Source: Sulfuriferula thiophila (GTDB taxonomy: Bacteria; Pseudomonadota; Gammaproteobacteria; Burkholderiales; Sulfuriferulaceae). Taken from it: a DNA stretch of 64,000 bases. Below, piece after piece: positions 15,497 to 25,543 of the stretch. The position numbers and the translations under genes were made by a program. Under the pieces are notes generated by a model. The model searched no databases, had not been told where the DNA came from, and was given only the letters and a program-made list of their open reading frames with translations. The stretch covers positions 496,966 through 560,965 of the forward strand of contig NZ_BHGL01000007.1 in NCBI RefSeq assembly GCF_003864975.1. Reading direction: 5' to 3'. Positions within the stretch are counted from its first letter, which is position 1; every line of letters begins with the position of its first letter.

Positions 15497-17155
15497 GTGT
15501 CCAATCTATTCGCAATTCGCCCATATCGCTTTGTCCCCAGCCTGCTGACAGTCGTGCTGTGTCTGGCATGGCTGCTGCCTGGCCTCATCGGTCATGAACC
15601 ATGGAAAGGTGATGAAGCCGAAACCATGGGCCTGATTCACAGCATCCTGTCAGGCGCACCCACCGCGGTACCTACTCTGGCAGGCGAACCCTGGCTGGGC
15701 GCACCGCCTTTATACAGCCTGATAGCCGCGAGCTTCGCCCAGCTATTCTCTCCCTGGTTAGCCGCTCATGACGGCGCGCGCTTGGCCGGCGGTTTTTTCA
15801 TCCTGCTGACCCTGTTTTTCACCGGCTTTGCCGGACGTGAACTCTACGGCAGCGAACATGGCCGTCTTGCGGCACTGGTGCTCATAGGTAGCGTAGGGCT
15901 ATGGGTACGCGCGCACGAATCCATACCGCAGACCGCTTTATTAGCTGGCATAGCCATGGCAGGTTATGGTGCCGCACTAACTGTACGGCGTGCTTATGTC
16001 GGCGGTGCCCTTACCGGTACCGGACTCGGCATCATTTTCATGAGCATCGGTGTCGCCGAAACCCTGGCGATGGGCTTGGCCTTGCTCGCGCTACCCGTAT
16101 TCAGCCCCACCTGGCGACACACCAACACATTAAAAGCAGCTGCAATGACCGTGCTATTCGCTGCACCGTGGCTGCTGATCTGGCCACTGGCGTTGTATCA
16201 GATCGCACCCGGTCTGCTTACAGATTGGTGGCATAGTCAGATACAGGCACGCTTTGTGTTCTGGTCAACACCCCCCGGCATGGGCACTTTGTATTACTTC
16301 AAATTTTTACCCTGGTTCGCCTGGCCAGCCTTACCGCTGGCGTTATGGACCGTATGGCGGGCTAGACGCGGGCAACTGACCACAACCGGCATTGTATTGC
16401 CAATGGCGATGTGGCTAAGCCTGTCCATCGTGCTTAGCTTCACCACCGAATCCAGCCCGGATCAGGGTCTGCCGCTGCTAATCCCGCTGGCCTGGCTGGC
16501 TGCCGGCAGTACCTACACCTTACGCCGCGGTGCAGCTAACGCACTGTACTGGTTTGCGGTGATGACCTTTGCCGTCGTTGCCGCTACCGCCTGGGTATAC
16601 TGGAGCGCACTGGATCTGGGCGTGCCAGCCAAGCTGTCCCAGCATTTACATGCCATACAACCTGGCTATGAGGGGGCATTTCATCCCTTCATGGTCGGTA
16701 TGGCGGTGCTGTACTGCCTGGCATGGGGGTTATTGGTGATACGCATGAAGCGCTCGCCACAACGCCCGCTGATCGCCTGGGCCGCAGGCATGACGCTGGC
16801 CTGGGGACTGGCTGCCAGTCTGTTCGAGCGCCCCATGGATGAGCGCATGAGTTATGAAGCCATGATGAAGTCCATGCAACCCCATTTACCCGCAACAGCC
16901 TGCATTACCAGTCGTGGTGTGGCCGATGGCACCCGCGCCATGCTCGATTACTATCTGGGGGTACAGACCCTGCGCGAGGAAAATACCAAAACCACAAGTT
17001 GCCCAGTCCTCCTCGTCGAGGATCAAAGCGAGAGCAGCACCTTGCCCAAGCTGGATGGCTGGCGCATCACCTGGAGCGGCAATCGCCCGGGAAGTCATAC
17101 GGAACGCTACATACTGTATCGACGTCTAAAACACACCTCCCTGAGACATGATTAG
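15497..17155 (+). CDS. ArnT/GT39-like membrane glycosyltransferase
   Basis: A polytopic inner-membrane protein of about 552 residues of the GT-C fold. After the first membrane helix comes PWKGDEAETMGLIHSI, the acidic first periplasmic loop with the Asp-Glu pair used by GT39 enzymes such as ArnT and PMT. About ten more hydrophobic helices follow, then a soluble periplasmic domain from about residue 450. These enzymes move a sugar from a polyprenyl phosphate to lipid A or protein. The GTG at 15497 (SNLFAIRPYRF) was chosen because the upstream in-frame TTG lies in the rpmE terminator. Its end overlaps mobA by 8 nt. The acceptor is unknown. Confidence 0.82.
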   Translation: MSNLFAIRPYRFVPSLLTVVLCLAWLLPGLIGHEPWKGDEAETMGLIHSILSGAPTAVPTLAGEPWLGAPPLYSLIAASFAQLFSPWLAAHDGARLAGGFFILLTLFFTGFAGRELYGSEHGRLAALVLIGSVGLWVRAHESIPQTALLAGIAMAGYGAALTVRRAYVGGALTGTGLGIIFMSIGVAETLAMGLALLALPVFSPTWRHTNTLKAAAMTVLFAAPWLLIWPLALYQIAPGLLTDWWHSQIQARFVFWSTPPGMGTLYYFKFLPWFAWPALPLALWTVWRARRGQLTTTGIVLPMAMWLSLSIVLSFTTESSPDQGLPLLIPLAWLAAGSTYTLRRGAANALYWFAVMTFAVVAATAWVYWSALDLGVPAKLSQHLHAIQPGYEGAFHPFMVGMAVLYCLAWGLLVIRMKRSPQRPLIAWAAGMTLAWGLAASLFERPMDERMSYEAMMKSMQPHLPATACITSRGVADGTRAMLDYYLGVQTLREENTKTTSCPVLLVEDQSESSTLPKLDGWRITWSGNRPGSHTERYILYRRLKHTSLRHD

Positions 17156-17723
17156 TGGCGTGATTCTGGCGGGTGGCGAATCGCGCCGCATGGGTGGGCA
17201 AGACAAAGGCCTGCTGGAATTTGCCGGACAACCGCTGGTGCAGCACGCCATCCAGCGTATTGCACCGCAAGTCGATGAACTGATCATTAGCGCCAATCGC
17301 AATCTGGCCGCTTACGCTGCATTCGGCTATGCGTTGGTGAGCGATGACAGCGCCGGTTTTCTCGGGCCATTGGCGGGCATGCTCGCTGGCATGCGGGCAG
17401 CACAGTATGAATGGGTACTTACCGTACCATGCGATACTCCCTTTCTGCCCGGCGACTTAGTCAGTCGACTCTATCAGGCAACGGAGGGCGTAGATATGGT
17501 CGTCGCCAGCGCGGCACGCATTCATGCCACGGTAATGTTATGCCGGCGCAGCCTGGCAGCGAATCTGGCCGAAGCGCTGGCACAAGGTGAGCGCAAGGTA
17601 CAGCGCTGGCAGGCCATGCAACGCCGTGCCATAGTCGAATTTGAAGATGAATCCGCTTTTGCCAACCTCAATACGCCGCAACAATTGACGGGAGCCAGAC
17701 ACGATGGACAGCAATCCGACTGA
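17148..17723 (+). CDS. mobA: Molybdenum cofactor guanylyltransferase
   Basis: Cytosolic enzyme attaching GMP from GTP to Mo-molybdopterin to form MGD. The 191-residue protein opens with the nucleotidyltransferase signature [20 protein letters not shown] and has the metal-binding [14 protein letters not shown]-type enzymes would use its product; the MsrP protein in this window uses plain Mo-MPT and so would not need it. It overlaps the glycosyltransferase gene by 8 nt and copA by 20 nt, suggesting one transcription unit. Confidence 0.95.
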   Translation: MISGVILAGGESRRMGGQDKGLLEFAGQPLVQHAIQRIAPQVDELIISANRNLAAYAAFGYALVSDDSAGFLGPLAGMLAGMRAAQYEWVLTVPCDTPFLPGDLVSRLYQATEGVDMVVASAARIHATVMLCRRSLAANLAEALAQGERKVQRWQAMQRRAIVEFEDESAFANLNTPQQLTGARHDGQQSD

Positions 17724-20097
17724 GCATAAACTTAAAATCGAGGGCATGACCTGCGCCTCGTGTGTCAACCGGCTGGAAAAGGCACTACGCAAAGTCGACG
17801 GTGTAGAAGATGCCAGTGTCAATCTGGCCACTGAATTTGCCACCTTGCACACTCGGCCTGACGTCAAAGCCGAATCGCTGGTTAAAGCAGTAAAACTGGC
17901 CGGCTTCGATGTCGCACAACAACCGATCGATGTCGGCATCGAAGGCATGACCTGCGCCTCCTGCGTCGCACGTGTGGAAAAAGCCCTGACTAAAGTGCCG
18001 GGAGTAAGCTCGGTCGCCGTCAACCTTGCCACAGAGCGCGCCCATATCGAAGCTGCGCCCACGGTCAGCATGGCGGATCTGCAACAAGCCATCACTGCCG
18101 CGGGGTATACCCTGATACCCGTTACCAGCGCTGCCACCACCCAACCCGCCAAAGCAAAGCGCCCGGACTGGATTCCCGTCGCGCTAGCGGCCATGTTCAG
18201 CATCCCGTTGGCCATCCCCATGTTTGCAATGCTGTTTGGTATCGACATCAGCCTGCCCGGCTGGCTGCAATGGTTGCTGGCGACACCGGTACAGTTCTGG
18301 CTCGGCGCACGCTTTTACCGGGCGGGCTGGAGCGCGGTAAAAGCCGGTGCTGGCAATATGGATTTGCTGGTAGCACTGGGTACTTCTGCCGCCTATGGTC
18401 TGTCCCTGTATTTACTGGTGCAGGGTGAGACCCACCATTTGTATTTTGAAGCATCTACCGCCGTCATCACTCTGGTTTTGCTGGGCAAATGGCTGGAAAC
18501 TCGTGCCAAACGGGAAACCACTGCTGCCATCCGCGCACTGGGCGCACTGCGGCCGGACATCGCCCGCGTCAGGCGCAACGGCACTGACAGTGATGTGGCA
18601 TTAGCCGAAGTCCGTATTGGCGATAGCGTGGTGGTGCGTCCAGGCGAACGCATTGCCGTCGACGGCACAGTGCACGAAGGCCAGAGTCAGGTTGATGAAT
18701 CCATGATTACCGGAGAAAGCGTGCCGGTACACAAGACCGTAGGCGATCATGTCATCGGCGGCGCAGTGAATTATGACGGCCTGCTCATCGTCGAAACCAC
18801 GGCTATCGGCAGCGAAACCACGCTCGCCCGCATCATCCATCTGGTCGAAAATGCACAAGCCGCCAAAGCACCCATTCAGCATCTAGTCGACAAAGTCAGC
18901 GCCGTATTCGTGCCAGTGGTACTGGTCATTGCGTTGCTGACTTTGCTGGCATGGGGGCTGATAGGCGGCAACTGGCAAGTTGCCATCCTCAATGCCGTGG
19001 CGGTGCTGGTGATTGCCTGCCCTTGCGCGCTCGGGCTGGCCACCCCCACCGCGATCATGGCCGGCACCGGTGTTGCCGCACGCTTCGGCATCCTCATCAA
19101 GGACGCTGAAGCGCTGGAAGTTGCCCACAGCGTCAACTGTGTTGCCTTTGATAAAACCGGCACACTCACCATCGGCCATCCGATACTACTCGCCAGTGTG
19201 CCGCTGCAAATCACCGAGCCAGCCCTGTTACAGCTTGCTGCCAGCGTACAGCAGGGCAGCGAGCACCCGCTGGCACGTGCAGTCATGCAGGCACAGGCGG
19301 CCACAACAGCAAACCTGGCACCGAGCGTTGTCAGCAACGTACAGGCGCTACCGGGACGAGGTATTTCAGCACAGCTAGGTGATGCCACCCTGTATCTGGG
19401 CAATGACGCCCTGATGCAGGAACAGTCCATCGCCACAGATGCGCTGCTTGACGCTGCGACACCCTACATGCAGCAGGGCCGCACCATTTCCTGGCTGGCA
19501 CGCGAACACAACGGACAACGCGAGCTGCTCGGCATGCTGGCATTCGGCGATGAGATCAAACCCACTGCGGCAGCGGCAATTGCGCAACTGCATAGCCAGG
19601 GCGTGCGTACGGTGATGCTCACTGGCGATAATCCAGGCAGCGCGGCCGCGGTAGCCAAGGTGCTGGGCATCGATGAATACCACGCTGAAATCCTGCCGGC
19701 GGACAAAGCCGCCAAGATACTCAGCCTCAAGCATAGCGGCGCCATAGTCGCCATGGTCGGTGACGGCATCAATGATGCGCCCGCACTGGCTGCCGCCGAT
19801 GTCGGCATCGCCATGTCCACCGGTACCGATGTGGCGATGCATGCCGCAGGCGTGACGCTGATGCGCGGTGACCCGATGCTGATCGCAGATGCCATTTCCA
19901 TCTCGCGCCGCACCTATAACAAGATACGCCAGAATCTGTTCTGGGCGTTTATCTATAACCTCGTCGGCATCCCGCTCGCCGCGGCCGGTCTGCTCAACCC
20001 GGTGATTGCCGGCGCCGCCATGGCGTTCAGCAGCGTCAGCGTGGTGAGCAATGCGCTGCTGCTGAAACGCTGGCGGCCGCAACCGAACAGCAAATAG
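17704..20097 (+). CDS. copA: Copper-translocating P1B-type ATPase
   Basis: A 797-residue inner-membrane pump exporting Cu(I) from the cytoplasm. Two N-terminal heavy-metal-binding domains each carry GMTCASC (about residues 14-20 and 81-87). Eight membrane helices follow, with the P1B-1 ion motif CPC in [12 protein letters not shown]. The actuator has TGES, the phosphorylation site is DKTGT, the nucleotide domain has an SEHPLA-type His, and the hinge is [10 protein letters not shown]. The family assignment to Cu(I)/Ag(I) rests on CPC plus the CASC domains. No CueR-type regulator is adjacent. A candidate RegA dyad lies immediately after its stop. Confidence 0.96.
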   Translation: MDSNPTEHKLKIEGMTCASCVNRLEKALRKVDGVEDASVNLATEFATLHTRPDVKAESLVKAVKLAGFDVAQQPIDVGIEGMTCASCVARVEKALTKVPGVSSVAVNLATERAHIEAAPTVSMADLQQAITAAGYTLIPVTSAATTQPAKAKRPDWIPVALAAMFSIPLAIPMFAMLFGIDISLPGWLQWLLATPVQFWLGARFYRAGWSAVKAGAGNMDLLVALGTSAAYGLSLYLLVQGETHHLYFEASTAVITLVLLGKWLETRAKRETTAAIRALGALRPDIARVRRNGTDSDVALAEVRIGDSVVVRPGERIAVDGTVHEGQSQVDESMITGESVPVHKTVGDHVIGGAVNYDGLLIVETTAIGSETTLARIIHLVENAQAAKAPIQHLVDKVSAVFVPVVLVIALLTLLAWGLIGGNWQVAILNAVAVLVIACPCALGLATPTAIMAGTGVAARFGILIKDAEALEVAHSVNCVAFDKTGTLTIGHPILLASVPLQITEPALLQLAASVQQGSEHPLARAVMQAQAATTANLAPSVVSNVQALPGRGISAQLGDATLYLGNDALMQEQSIATDALLDAATPYMQQGRTISWLAREHNGQRELLGMLAFGDEIKPTAAAAIAQLHSQGVRTVMLTGDNPGSAAAVAKVLGIDEYHAEILPADKAAKILSLKHSGAIVAMVGDGINDAPALAAADVGIAMSTGTDVAMHAAGVTLMRGDPMLIADAISISRRTYNKIRQNLFWAFIYNLVGIPLAAAGLLNPVIAGAAMAFSSVSVVSNALLLKRWRPQPNSK

Positions 20098-20098
20098 C

Positions 20099-20115
20099 TG
20101 CGACATTATGTCGCA
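20099..20115. promoter_or_regulatory. Second copy of the 17-bp dyad, candidate RegA operator
   Basis: TGCGACATTATGTCGCA, a perfect dyad TGCGACA-N3-TGTCGCA identical in both arms to the site in front of regB (1587-1603). It begins 2 nt after the copA stop and is 54 nt from the start of the Cys-motif outer-membrane gene. Both copies also have CGGTTAC a few bases downstream. Confidence 0.6.
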
Positions 20116-20169
20116 CGGTTACGGCAGGGTATTTAGGTAAAATCTCGCCACTTCATTAAGGGCGAGATC

Positions 20170-21129
20170 ATGACTTCAACACGTTTACTCCTGGCCGCAA
20201 CATTGCTGATTCCCGTGCCGGCACTGGCATGTTCCAGTTGCGGCTGCACCTTGAGCCCGGTATGGGAAAATCAGGGCATGTCTACCCAAGCAGGGCTGCG
20301 CATGGATTTGCGCTACGACTATGTCAATCAGGATCAGATGCGCCACGGCAGCGGTGTTGCCAGCAGCGCCGATATTGCCACCGCCCTGGCTAATGGCACC
20401 GTGGGCGAAACCGAGCAGTACACCAAAAATCATTATTACACTCTGGGTGCCGATTACATGTTCAATCGCGACTGGGGCGTGAATCTGCAAGTGCCTTATA
20501 TAGATCGCGACCACGGCACGCTCGGTGCCGGCGATACCGATACCAGCTACTCGCACACTCAGAGTCTGGGTGACATCAAGTTAATCGGACGTTATCAGGG
20601 TTTTTTTCCGGATGCTAAAACCGGCATGATGTTGGGATTGAAATTGCCTACCGGCAAGCAGGATTACAATTTCAGCAGCGGCCCCATGGCGGGCATGCCA
20701 CTGGACCGCAGCCTGCAACCGGGTACCGGCAGCACTGACCTGATTGTGGGCGCCTATCATTTCGACACACTGACTCCAACGCTGGACTGGTTTGCTCAGG
20801 CGCTATATCAGACGGCCATGGACACCCGTAACGATTACCGCCCCGGCAACGCCCTCAACCTCAATCTGGGCGTACGCTATACCGGCTTCGGCAACATCAT
20901 GCCGCAACTGCAGCTGAACGCCCAGACCCGCAGCAGCGACAGCGGCGCGAATGCCGATCCCGCCAATACCGGCGGCAAGCTGGCTTACCTTAGCCCCGGT
21001 GCCACCATCAAGGTCAGCGACAACATTAAAGTGTACGGATTTGTACAGCTGCCGGTCTATCAATACGTTGAAGGCCTGCAACTGGCGCCGCGCTGGAATG
21101 CGTCATTCGGTATCAATTTTGGCTTGTAG
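20170..21129 (+). CDS. Outer-membrane beta-barrel protein with N-terminal CSSCGC motif
   Basis: A 319-residue exported protein. A signal peptide ending in PALA is followed directly by CSSCGCTLSPVWE, so the mature N-terminus is a compact cysteine cluster. Cys is the first mature residue, but the sequence is not a canonical lipobox. The remainder alternates hydrophobic and polar residues in strand-like stretches (DLRYDYV, YYTLGADYMF, WGVNLQVPYID, and the final NASFGINFGL), as expected for a barrel with a C-terminal strand. Such proteins are often annotated loosely as transporters or phenol-degradation MetA-like. Position after copA and the Cys cluster point to metal handling; that is inference. 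It is convergent with the MMPL exporter. Confidence 0.7.
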   Translation: MTSTRLLLAATLLIPVPALACSSCGCTLSPVWENQGMSTQAGLRMDLRYDYVNQDQMRHGSGVASSADIATALANGTVGETEQYTKNHYYTLGADYMFNRDWGVNLQVPYIDRDHGTLGAGDTDTSYSHTQSLGDIKLIGRYQGFFPDAKTGMMLGLKLPTGKQDYNFSSGPMAGMPLDRSLQPGTGSTDLIVGAYHFDTLTPTLDWFAQALYQTAMDTRNDYRPGNALNLNLGVRYTGFGNIMPQLQLNAQTRSSDSGANADPANTGGKLAYLSPGATIKVSDNIKVYGFVQLPVYQYVEGLQLAPRWNASFGINFGL

Positions 21130-21138
21130 TGGCGCTAC

Positions 21139-21179
21139 ATATCGGCGACAGTGCAGACAAGCCATACTGTCACCGATAT
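21139..21179. terminator. Hairpin between convergent genes
   Basis: ATATCGGCGACAGT (21139-21152) pairs with ACTGTCACCGATAT (21166-21179) apart from one mismatch, loop 13 nt, followed by TTT. It fills the 63-bp gap between the barrel gene and the exporter gene and suits a bidirectional terminator. Confidence 0.7.
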
Positions 21180-21192
21180 TTTCTACTGACGT

Positions 21193-23499
21193 TCAAATCT
21201 TCTTCTTGCGATCAACCAGCAGTATCAATCCCGGCAGCATGAAGGCTTCAGTCAACGCCGCAAAGGTAATGGTAATCGCGGTGACCAGACCGGTATCCGA
21301 GTTCATCGCGAAATGCGACGATGCCAGCACCAGAAAACCGCACACCAGCGTCAGCGTGGATATCCACATCGGGATACCCGCCATATCGAAGGCGTATCGC
21401 AATGCATCTTCCGGCGTACGTCCCATCTCTCGTCGCGCCGTCAGGTATTTGCTGAGAAAGTGCATGGTGTCGTCCACCACGATACCTAGCGAGATAATCC
21501 CGACCATGGCCACACCCATATTGATCTGACCTACCGCCATCCCCCATACCCCGTAGGCGAGCAGGGCAGGGGTGATGTTGGGAACCATACTGACTATACC
21601 CAGCTTGAATGATCGGATAGCCAGCATGATCAGCACGGAAATCTGCAAAATCTGGATCACTTCGCCTTCCAGCATGCTCTTGCCGTTCTCCTGACCGACA
21701 TGCGCAAACATCAGGCCGGCACCCGTGCCGCCACTGGATTTGATAATGCCGTCACCATGCGCCTTGAGCCAGGCATTCGCCCGCTCTTCCAGCGCAATCA
21801 TCTGCGTGGAGTGCACTGCATACAAAGTCGCTGTCAGCTTGGTCGCCGACTTGTCGATATTGATCTGGTTGGTAAGATCCAGACCATAAGGCAGCGACAG
21901 CTCGTACAGCAGCAGATACTGCGCCGCCAGCTCGCGCGATTCCGGCAACTTGTACTGAGCAGGATCGTCCGCATGCATGTTCTTGTTCAGCCGCTTCATG
22001 ATGTCGGTGAAGGTATTGACGTGCAACACTTCGGGTTGCTGACGCAACCAGTTGGAGAACTCATCGGTCTTCTGCAGGAAAGCTGGTTCGTTGATGCCTC
22101 CAGGCTTGCTCGCTTCGATGGAGAAATCCATCAGATACACGCCCGTAAGATGCTGCAGCGTGAAATCGGTAGCCTGACGGAATTCGGTAGTCTTGTCGAA
22201 ATACTCATGGAAGGAATCGTCAAATTTGTTTTGCGTGACAAACGAACCTACCACGGCCGTAAACAGCAGGCTGCCGAACAGCATCTTGTAACGGTGGTTG
22301 AGGAAAAAATTCTGATAGCGCTCCATCAGCTTGAATTTGCTCTCCTCCTGGGAATGCACTTTGCCGCCCGGCAATATCAGCATCAGCGCCGGCACCAGCC
22401 CCACCGTAATGAAAAATGCCACCATGATACCGAAAGCGACCACATTGCCCAGCGTCTGAAACGGCGGCACATCCGACATATTCATGGTCAGATATCCCAG
22501 CGCAGAAGTGACGTTGGTAAACAGCATGGGCGCAAAATTGGACTGGATGCTTTCTTTCATTGCCTCCACTCTGGACACGCCATGGCGCACATTATGGCCA
22601 TAGTGCGACAACATGTGCACGCCATCGGCAATCGCCATGATCAGGATAGTCAGCGGTGCGGTAGCAACCGGCGCAGACAGGATCACGTCAGTCCAGCCCG
22701 CAACGCCCATCGCAGCAGCTATCGACAGCACGATACTGAGAAAAATCAGGCCGGTGGCCTGGAAACTGCGCAGCGAGATTACCAATAACAAAGCCAGTAT
22801 CCCCATCATGTAGGGCACCAGATGTTTCATGTCATTGCGGGTGGCTTCCAGAAACGCATAATTCATCATCACCACGCCGGTCATGTAAATTTTGATGTCC
22901 GGATGTCTGGTTTCGAATTTGGCTTTCAGCGCATTGGCGAATTTCACTGCCTGCTGAATTTCCTTGACCTTATTTTTACCCGGCATCTGCAGCGTGATAT
23001 TAATGCCGGTCACCTGACCATTTTCTGCAATCAGACGTTTGGCTAATAGCGGATCATGAACGGCGATATTGCGGATTCTCGCCAGATCAGCAGCAGTCAG
23101 TGTTTGCGGATGTTTGACCAGGTCATCCACATGCAGCGTGTCACCATCGGCCACAGAATTCTGATAGTTGCTGATCGAATCGACACGAATGGAAAAAGGG
23201 GTTTGCCAGGCCGCATCGGTTAATTCGATTACCGCTGCCAGATTGTTGCGGGTGAAGACATTTTTGTCAGCGGGCGCCAGTGTCAGCAGGATATTGTCGC
23301 TCTTGGTATAGGCTTTTTGCATAGCCTCGAACGCCTGCAACTGGGGGTTATCCGGCTTGAAAAAAATACGGTAATCGCCACTCATGGTGAGGCGTTTGGC
23401 GCCCAGCGCCATCGCGACTATCATCGCCAGCGTCAGCAACGTGACCAGCCATTTATGGGTCACGACCCAATTGGCGTATTGGCGTGTAAAGTTATTCAC
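21193..23499 (-). CDS. MMPL/RND-superfamily exporter
   Basis: A 768-residue inner-membrane protein with the two-fold RND topology: helix 1 (about residues 17-34), a large periplasmic loop, a cluster of five helices around residues 225-390 (including ILIMAIADGVHMLSHY and ALGYLTMNMSDVPPF), a second periplasmic loop, and a second helix cluster from about residue 625 (including GVAMVGIISLGIVVDDTMHFLSKY). The membrane Asp residues in both repeats are the proton-relay type. This is the patched/MMPL branch that moves lipids or hydrophobic compounds without an adaptor, not the CzcA or AcrB branch. No adaptor or channel gene is attached; the substrate is unknown. Confidence 0.88.
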   Translation of the reverse strand: MNNFTRQYANWVVTHKWLVTLLTLAMIVAMALGAKRLTMSGDYRIFFKPDNPQLQAFEAMQKAYTKSDNILLTLAPADKNVFTRNNLAAVIELTDAAWQTPFSIRVDSISNYQNSVADGDTLHVDDLVKHPQTLTAADLARIRNIAVHDPLLAKRLIAENGQVTGINITLQMPGKNKVKEIQQAVKFANALKAKFETRHPDIKIYMTGVVMMNYAFLEATRNDMKHLVPYMMGILALLLVISLRSFQATGLIFLSIVLSIAAAMGVAGWTDVILSAPVATAPLTILIMAIADGVHMLSHYGHNVRHGVSRVEAMKESIQSNFAPMLFTNVTSALGYLTMNMSDVPPFQTLGNVVAFGIMVAFFITVGLVPALMLILPGGKVHSQEESKFKLMERYQNFFLNHRYKMLFGSLLFTAVVGSFVTQNKFDDSFHEYFDKTTEFRQATDFTLQHLTGVYLMDFSIEASKPGGINEPAFLQKTDEFSNWLRQQPEVLHVNTFTDIMKRLNKNMHADDPAQYKLPESRELAAQYLLLYELSLPYGLDLTNQINIDKSATKLTATLYAVHSTQMIALEERANAWLKAHGDGIIKSSGGTGAGLMFAHVGQENGKSMLEGEVIQILQISVLIMLAIRSFKLGIVSMVPNITPALLAYGVWGMAVGQINMGVAMVGIISLGIVVDDTMHFLSKYLTARREMGRTPEDALRYAFDMAGIPMWISTLTLVCGFLVLASSHFAMNSDTGLVTAITITFAALTEAFMLPGLILLVDRKKKI

Positions 23500-23641
23500 C
23501 CTGCGAACTCCCCTGCAAACAAATTGTATAAGTTTCCGGCTGGCGCAGGGCAGACACAGCGCACCATTATAGTTACAGCCTCTGTCTTACAATATCACCT
23601 AGAAACTTACAATTTGCTTACTTGCAGATATCCCGCCCTGC

Positions 23642-24553
23642 TTACTTACCCTCCACAAACATCGCCTGCCGCGCCGCCTGACTGATCGCCACGACAGCCG
23701 GATGGGTTAAGCGCCGCTCCGTGGAAATCGCATAAAACTGCTCAATCACGGCATTGGTGGTGCCCAGCAGCACACTGCCGGAGCGCTGCTGTACCCATTT
23801 GGCAATCGCCGTAGGCACCGGATACACGCCTACCCCCTCCTGACCGAAAGCATTGAGCAACGCGCTGTCATCAAATTCGCCAACGATATTGGGACGGATA
23901 TGCAGACTGTCCAGCCAGCGCATCAGCTTCGGCCGCACTGCGGCATCCTCTCCCGGCAACAACAACGGTACCTCTGCCAATAACGCAGGGAAGCTGGTCG
24001 ACTTGAAACTCGCCACCAGCGCCGGGCTGGCCAGAAAGCTGATGCCGCACTCCCCGAGCAAGTGACTGAATCCGCGCACATTGAGATTGCCGGGCATGGC
24101 GCGATCAGCAATGACCAGATCCAGCTTATGCACGGCCAGGTCGCCAAGCAGAGCGGCCAGCCGCCCCTCCCGGCACAGCATTTTTGGTTGTTCGTCCATG
24201 TGAATGGCAGGTTCCAGCAACTGGTACGCCATGGTCTTGGGCACCACGTCGGCGATCCCCACCTTGAATTGCAATGCACGCCTGGCCGGATGCTGATGCA
24301 AGGCATCCAGCATTTCTTCACCGAGCACGAAAATTGCTTCTGCATAACCAAGCACCAGACGGCCCGTATCGGTCAGTTCCAGTTTGCGACCACTTTTGCG
24401 AAATAGCTGCACACCTAGCGATTCTTCCAGCAGACCGAGCTGGCTACTGATGGATTGCGGGGTGAGGTGGAGCTGTTCAGCGGCCTTGCCAACCCCGCCA
24501 GCTTTGGCAACCACCCAGAAATAATGCAAATGTTTGTAATTTATCTGGCGCAT
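23642..24553 (-). CDS. nhaR: NhaR-type LysR transcriptional activator
   Basis: A 303-residue LysR-family regulator. The N-terminal helix-turn-helix reads INYKHLHYFWVVAKAGGVGKAAEQLHLTPQ in pieces, and HYFWVVAK together with GGRKLELTDTGR-like (here SGRKLELTDTGR) is the NhaR subgroup signature. In enterobacteria NhaR activates the Na+/H+ antiporter gene nhaA and senses Na+. No nhaA is adjacent here; the nearest gene is the divergent htpX. The 108-bp divergent region is very AT-rich and likely contains its operator. Confidence 0.88.
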   Translation of the reverse strand: MRQINYKHLHYFWVVAKAGGVGKAAEQLHLTPQSISSQLGLLEESLGVQLFRKSGRKLELTDTGRLVLGYAEAIFVLGEEMLDALHQHPARRALQFKVGIADVVPKTMAYQLLEPAIHMDEQPKMLCREGRLAALLGDLAVHKLDLVIADRAMPGNLNVRGFSHLLGECGISFLASPALVASFKSTSFPALLAEVPLLLPGEDAAVRPKLMRWLDSLHIRPNIVGEFDDSALLNAFGQEGVGVYPVPTAIAKWVQQRSGSVLLGTTNAVIEQFYAISTERRLTHPAVVAISQAARQAMFVEGK

Positions 24554-24661
24554 GATAATCAGTTTTTATCGAATAATTATTCAATTATAATCGAATATTA
24601 ATTCGCAATACGAAACTATAGAATGGTGGTATCGAAATTCTCTACGCAAGGAACAAGTATC

Positions 24662-25543
24662 ATGGGTAAGCGCATTTTCTTATTTTTATTAACCAACCTG
24701 GGCATCATGCTGGTGCTGTCGCTAGCCGTGCAAGTGCTGGGATTGAACCGTTACCTGGATGCCAGCGGCCTGCATCTGGGTGGCTTGCTCGGTTTCGCTG
24801 CGGTAATGGGTATGGGTGGCGCCTTTATTTCGCTGGCCATTTCCAAATGGAGCGCGCTGCGCATGGTCGGCGGGCAGGTCATCAGCTCACCGCAAAACAC
24901 GACTGAAGCGTGGCTGCTGGCCACCGTACAGATGTACGCCAAAGAAGCAGGCATCGGCATGCCGCAAGTGGCGATTTATGACTCGCCCGACGTCAATGCC
25001 TTCGCTACCGGCATGAATCGCAATAAGGCACTGGTTGCTGTCTCCACCGGACTGTTGCAGCAACTGCGCCGCGAAGAAGCAGAAGCCGTCATCGGCCATG
25101 AAATTGCCCACGTTGCCAATGGCGACATGGTGACACTGGCACTGATACAAGGCGTAGTGAATACCTTCGTGATCTTTCTGGCACGCATAGTTGGCTATGC
25201 GGTCGATAAATTCATCTTTAAAAATGAAAACGAGCAGGGCACAGCCTATTTTGTGACCTACTTCATCGCGGAAATGGTGTTGGGCGTGCTAGCATCCACC
25301 ATCGTCATGTGGTTCTCCCGCCAGCGCGAATTCCGTGCTGATGCAGGCGGCGCGCAACTGGCCGGACGCCACAACATGATCGCCGCGCTGGAAGCGTTGC
25401 GCCGTACCCATGAGCCAGCCGCATTACCGGAAAAAATGGCGGCCTTTGGTATCGCCGGCGGTAACGGCGTATCAGGGCTGCGCCGTTTGTTCATGACTCA
25501 CCCGCCATTAGAGGAGCGCATACATGCATTACGCCAGGGATAA
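24662..25543 (+). CDS. htpX: Membrane zinc metalloprotease HtpX
   Basis: A 293-residue M48-family protease of the inner membrane, in other bacteria partner of FtsH in clearing misfolded membrane proteins. Two N-terminal membrane helices (about 4-25 and 33-53), the zinc site VIGHEIAHVANGDM, two more hydrophobic segments around residues 155-215, and the downstream Glu ligand in REFRADAGGAQLAG. The ATG at 24662 gives exactly the E. coli length; the in-frame ATG at 24623 would only add 13 residues. The last 20 nt overlap the start of the following TolC-type gene, so it is probably the first gene of the metal-efflux operon. Confidence 0.95.
   Translation: MGKRIFLFLLTNLGIMLVLSLAVQVLGLNRYLDASGLHLGGLLGFAAVMGMGGAFISLAISKWSALRMVGGQVISSPQNTTEAWLLATVQMYAKEAGIGMPQVAIYDSPDVNAFATGMNRNKALVAVSTGLLQQLRREEAEAVIGHEIAHVANGDMVTLALIQGVVNTFVIFLARIVGYAVDKFIFKNENEQGTAYFVTYFIAEMVLGVLASTIVMWFSRQREFRADAGGAQLAGRHNMIAALEALRRTHEPAALPEKMAAFGIAGGNGVSGLRRLFMTHPPLEERIHALRQG

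Noticed and set aside
17538..18248. A 236-residue minus-strand frame across mobA and copA
   Set aside because: Antisense to both metal-binding domains of CopA; no start context.
21700..22788. A 362-residue plus-strand frame inside the MMPL exporter gene
   Set aside because: His/Arg/Gln-rich sequence without domains; antisense shadow of a clear RND-superfamily gene.
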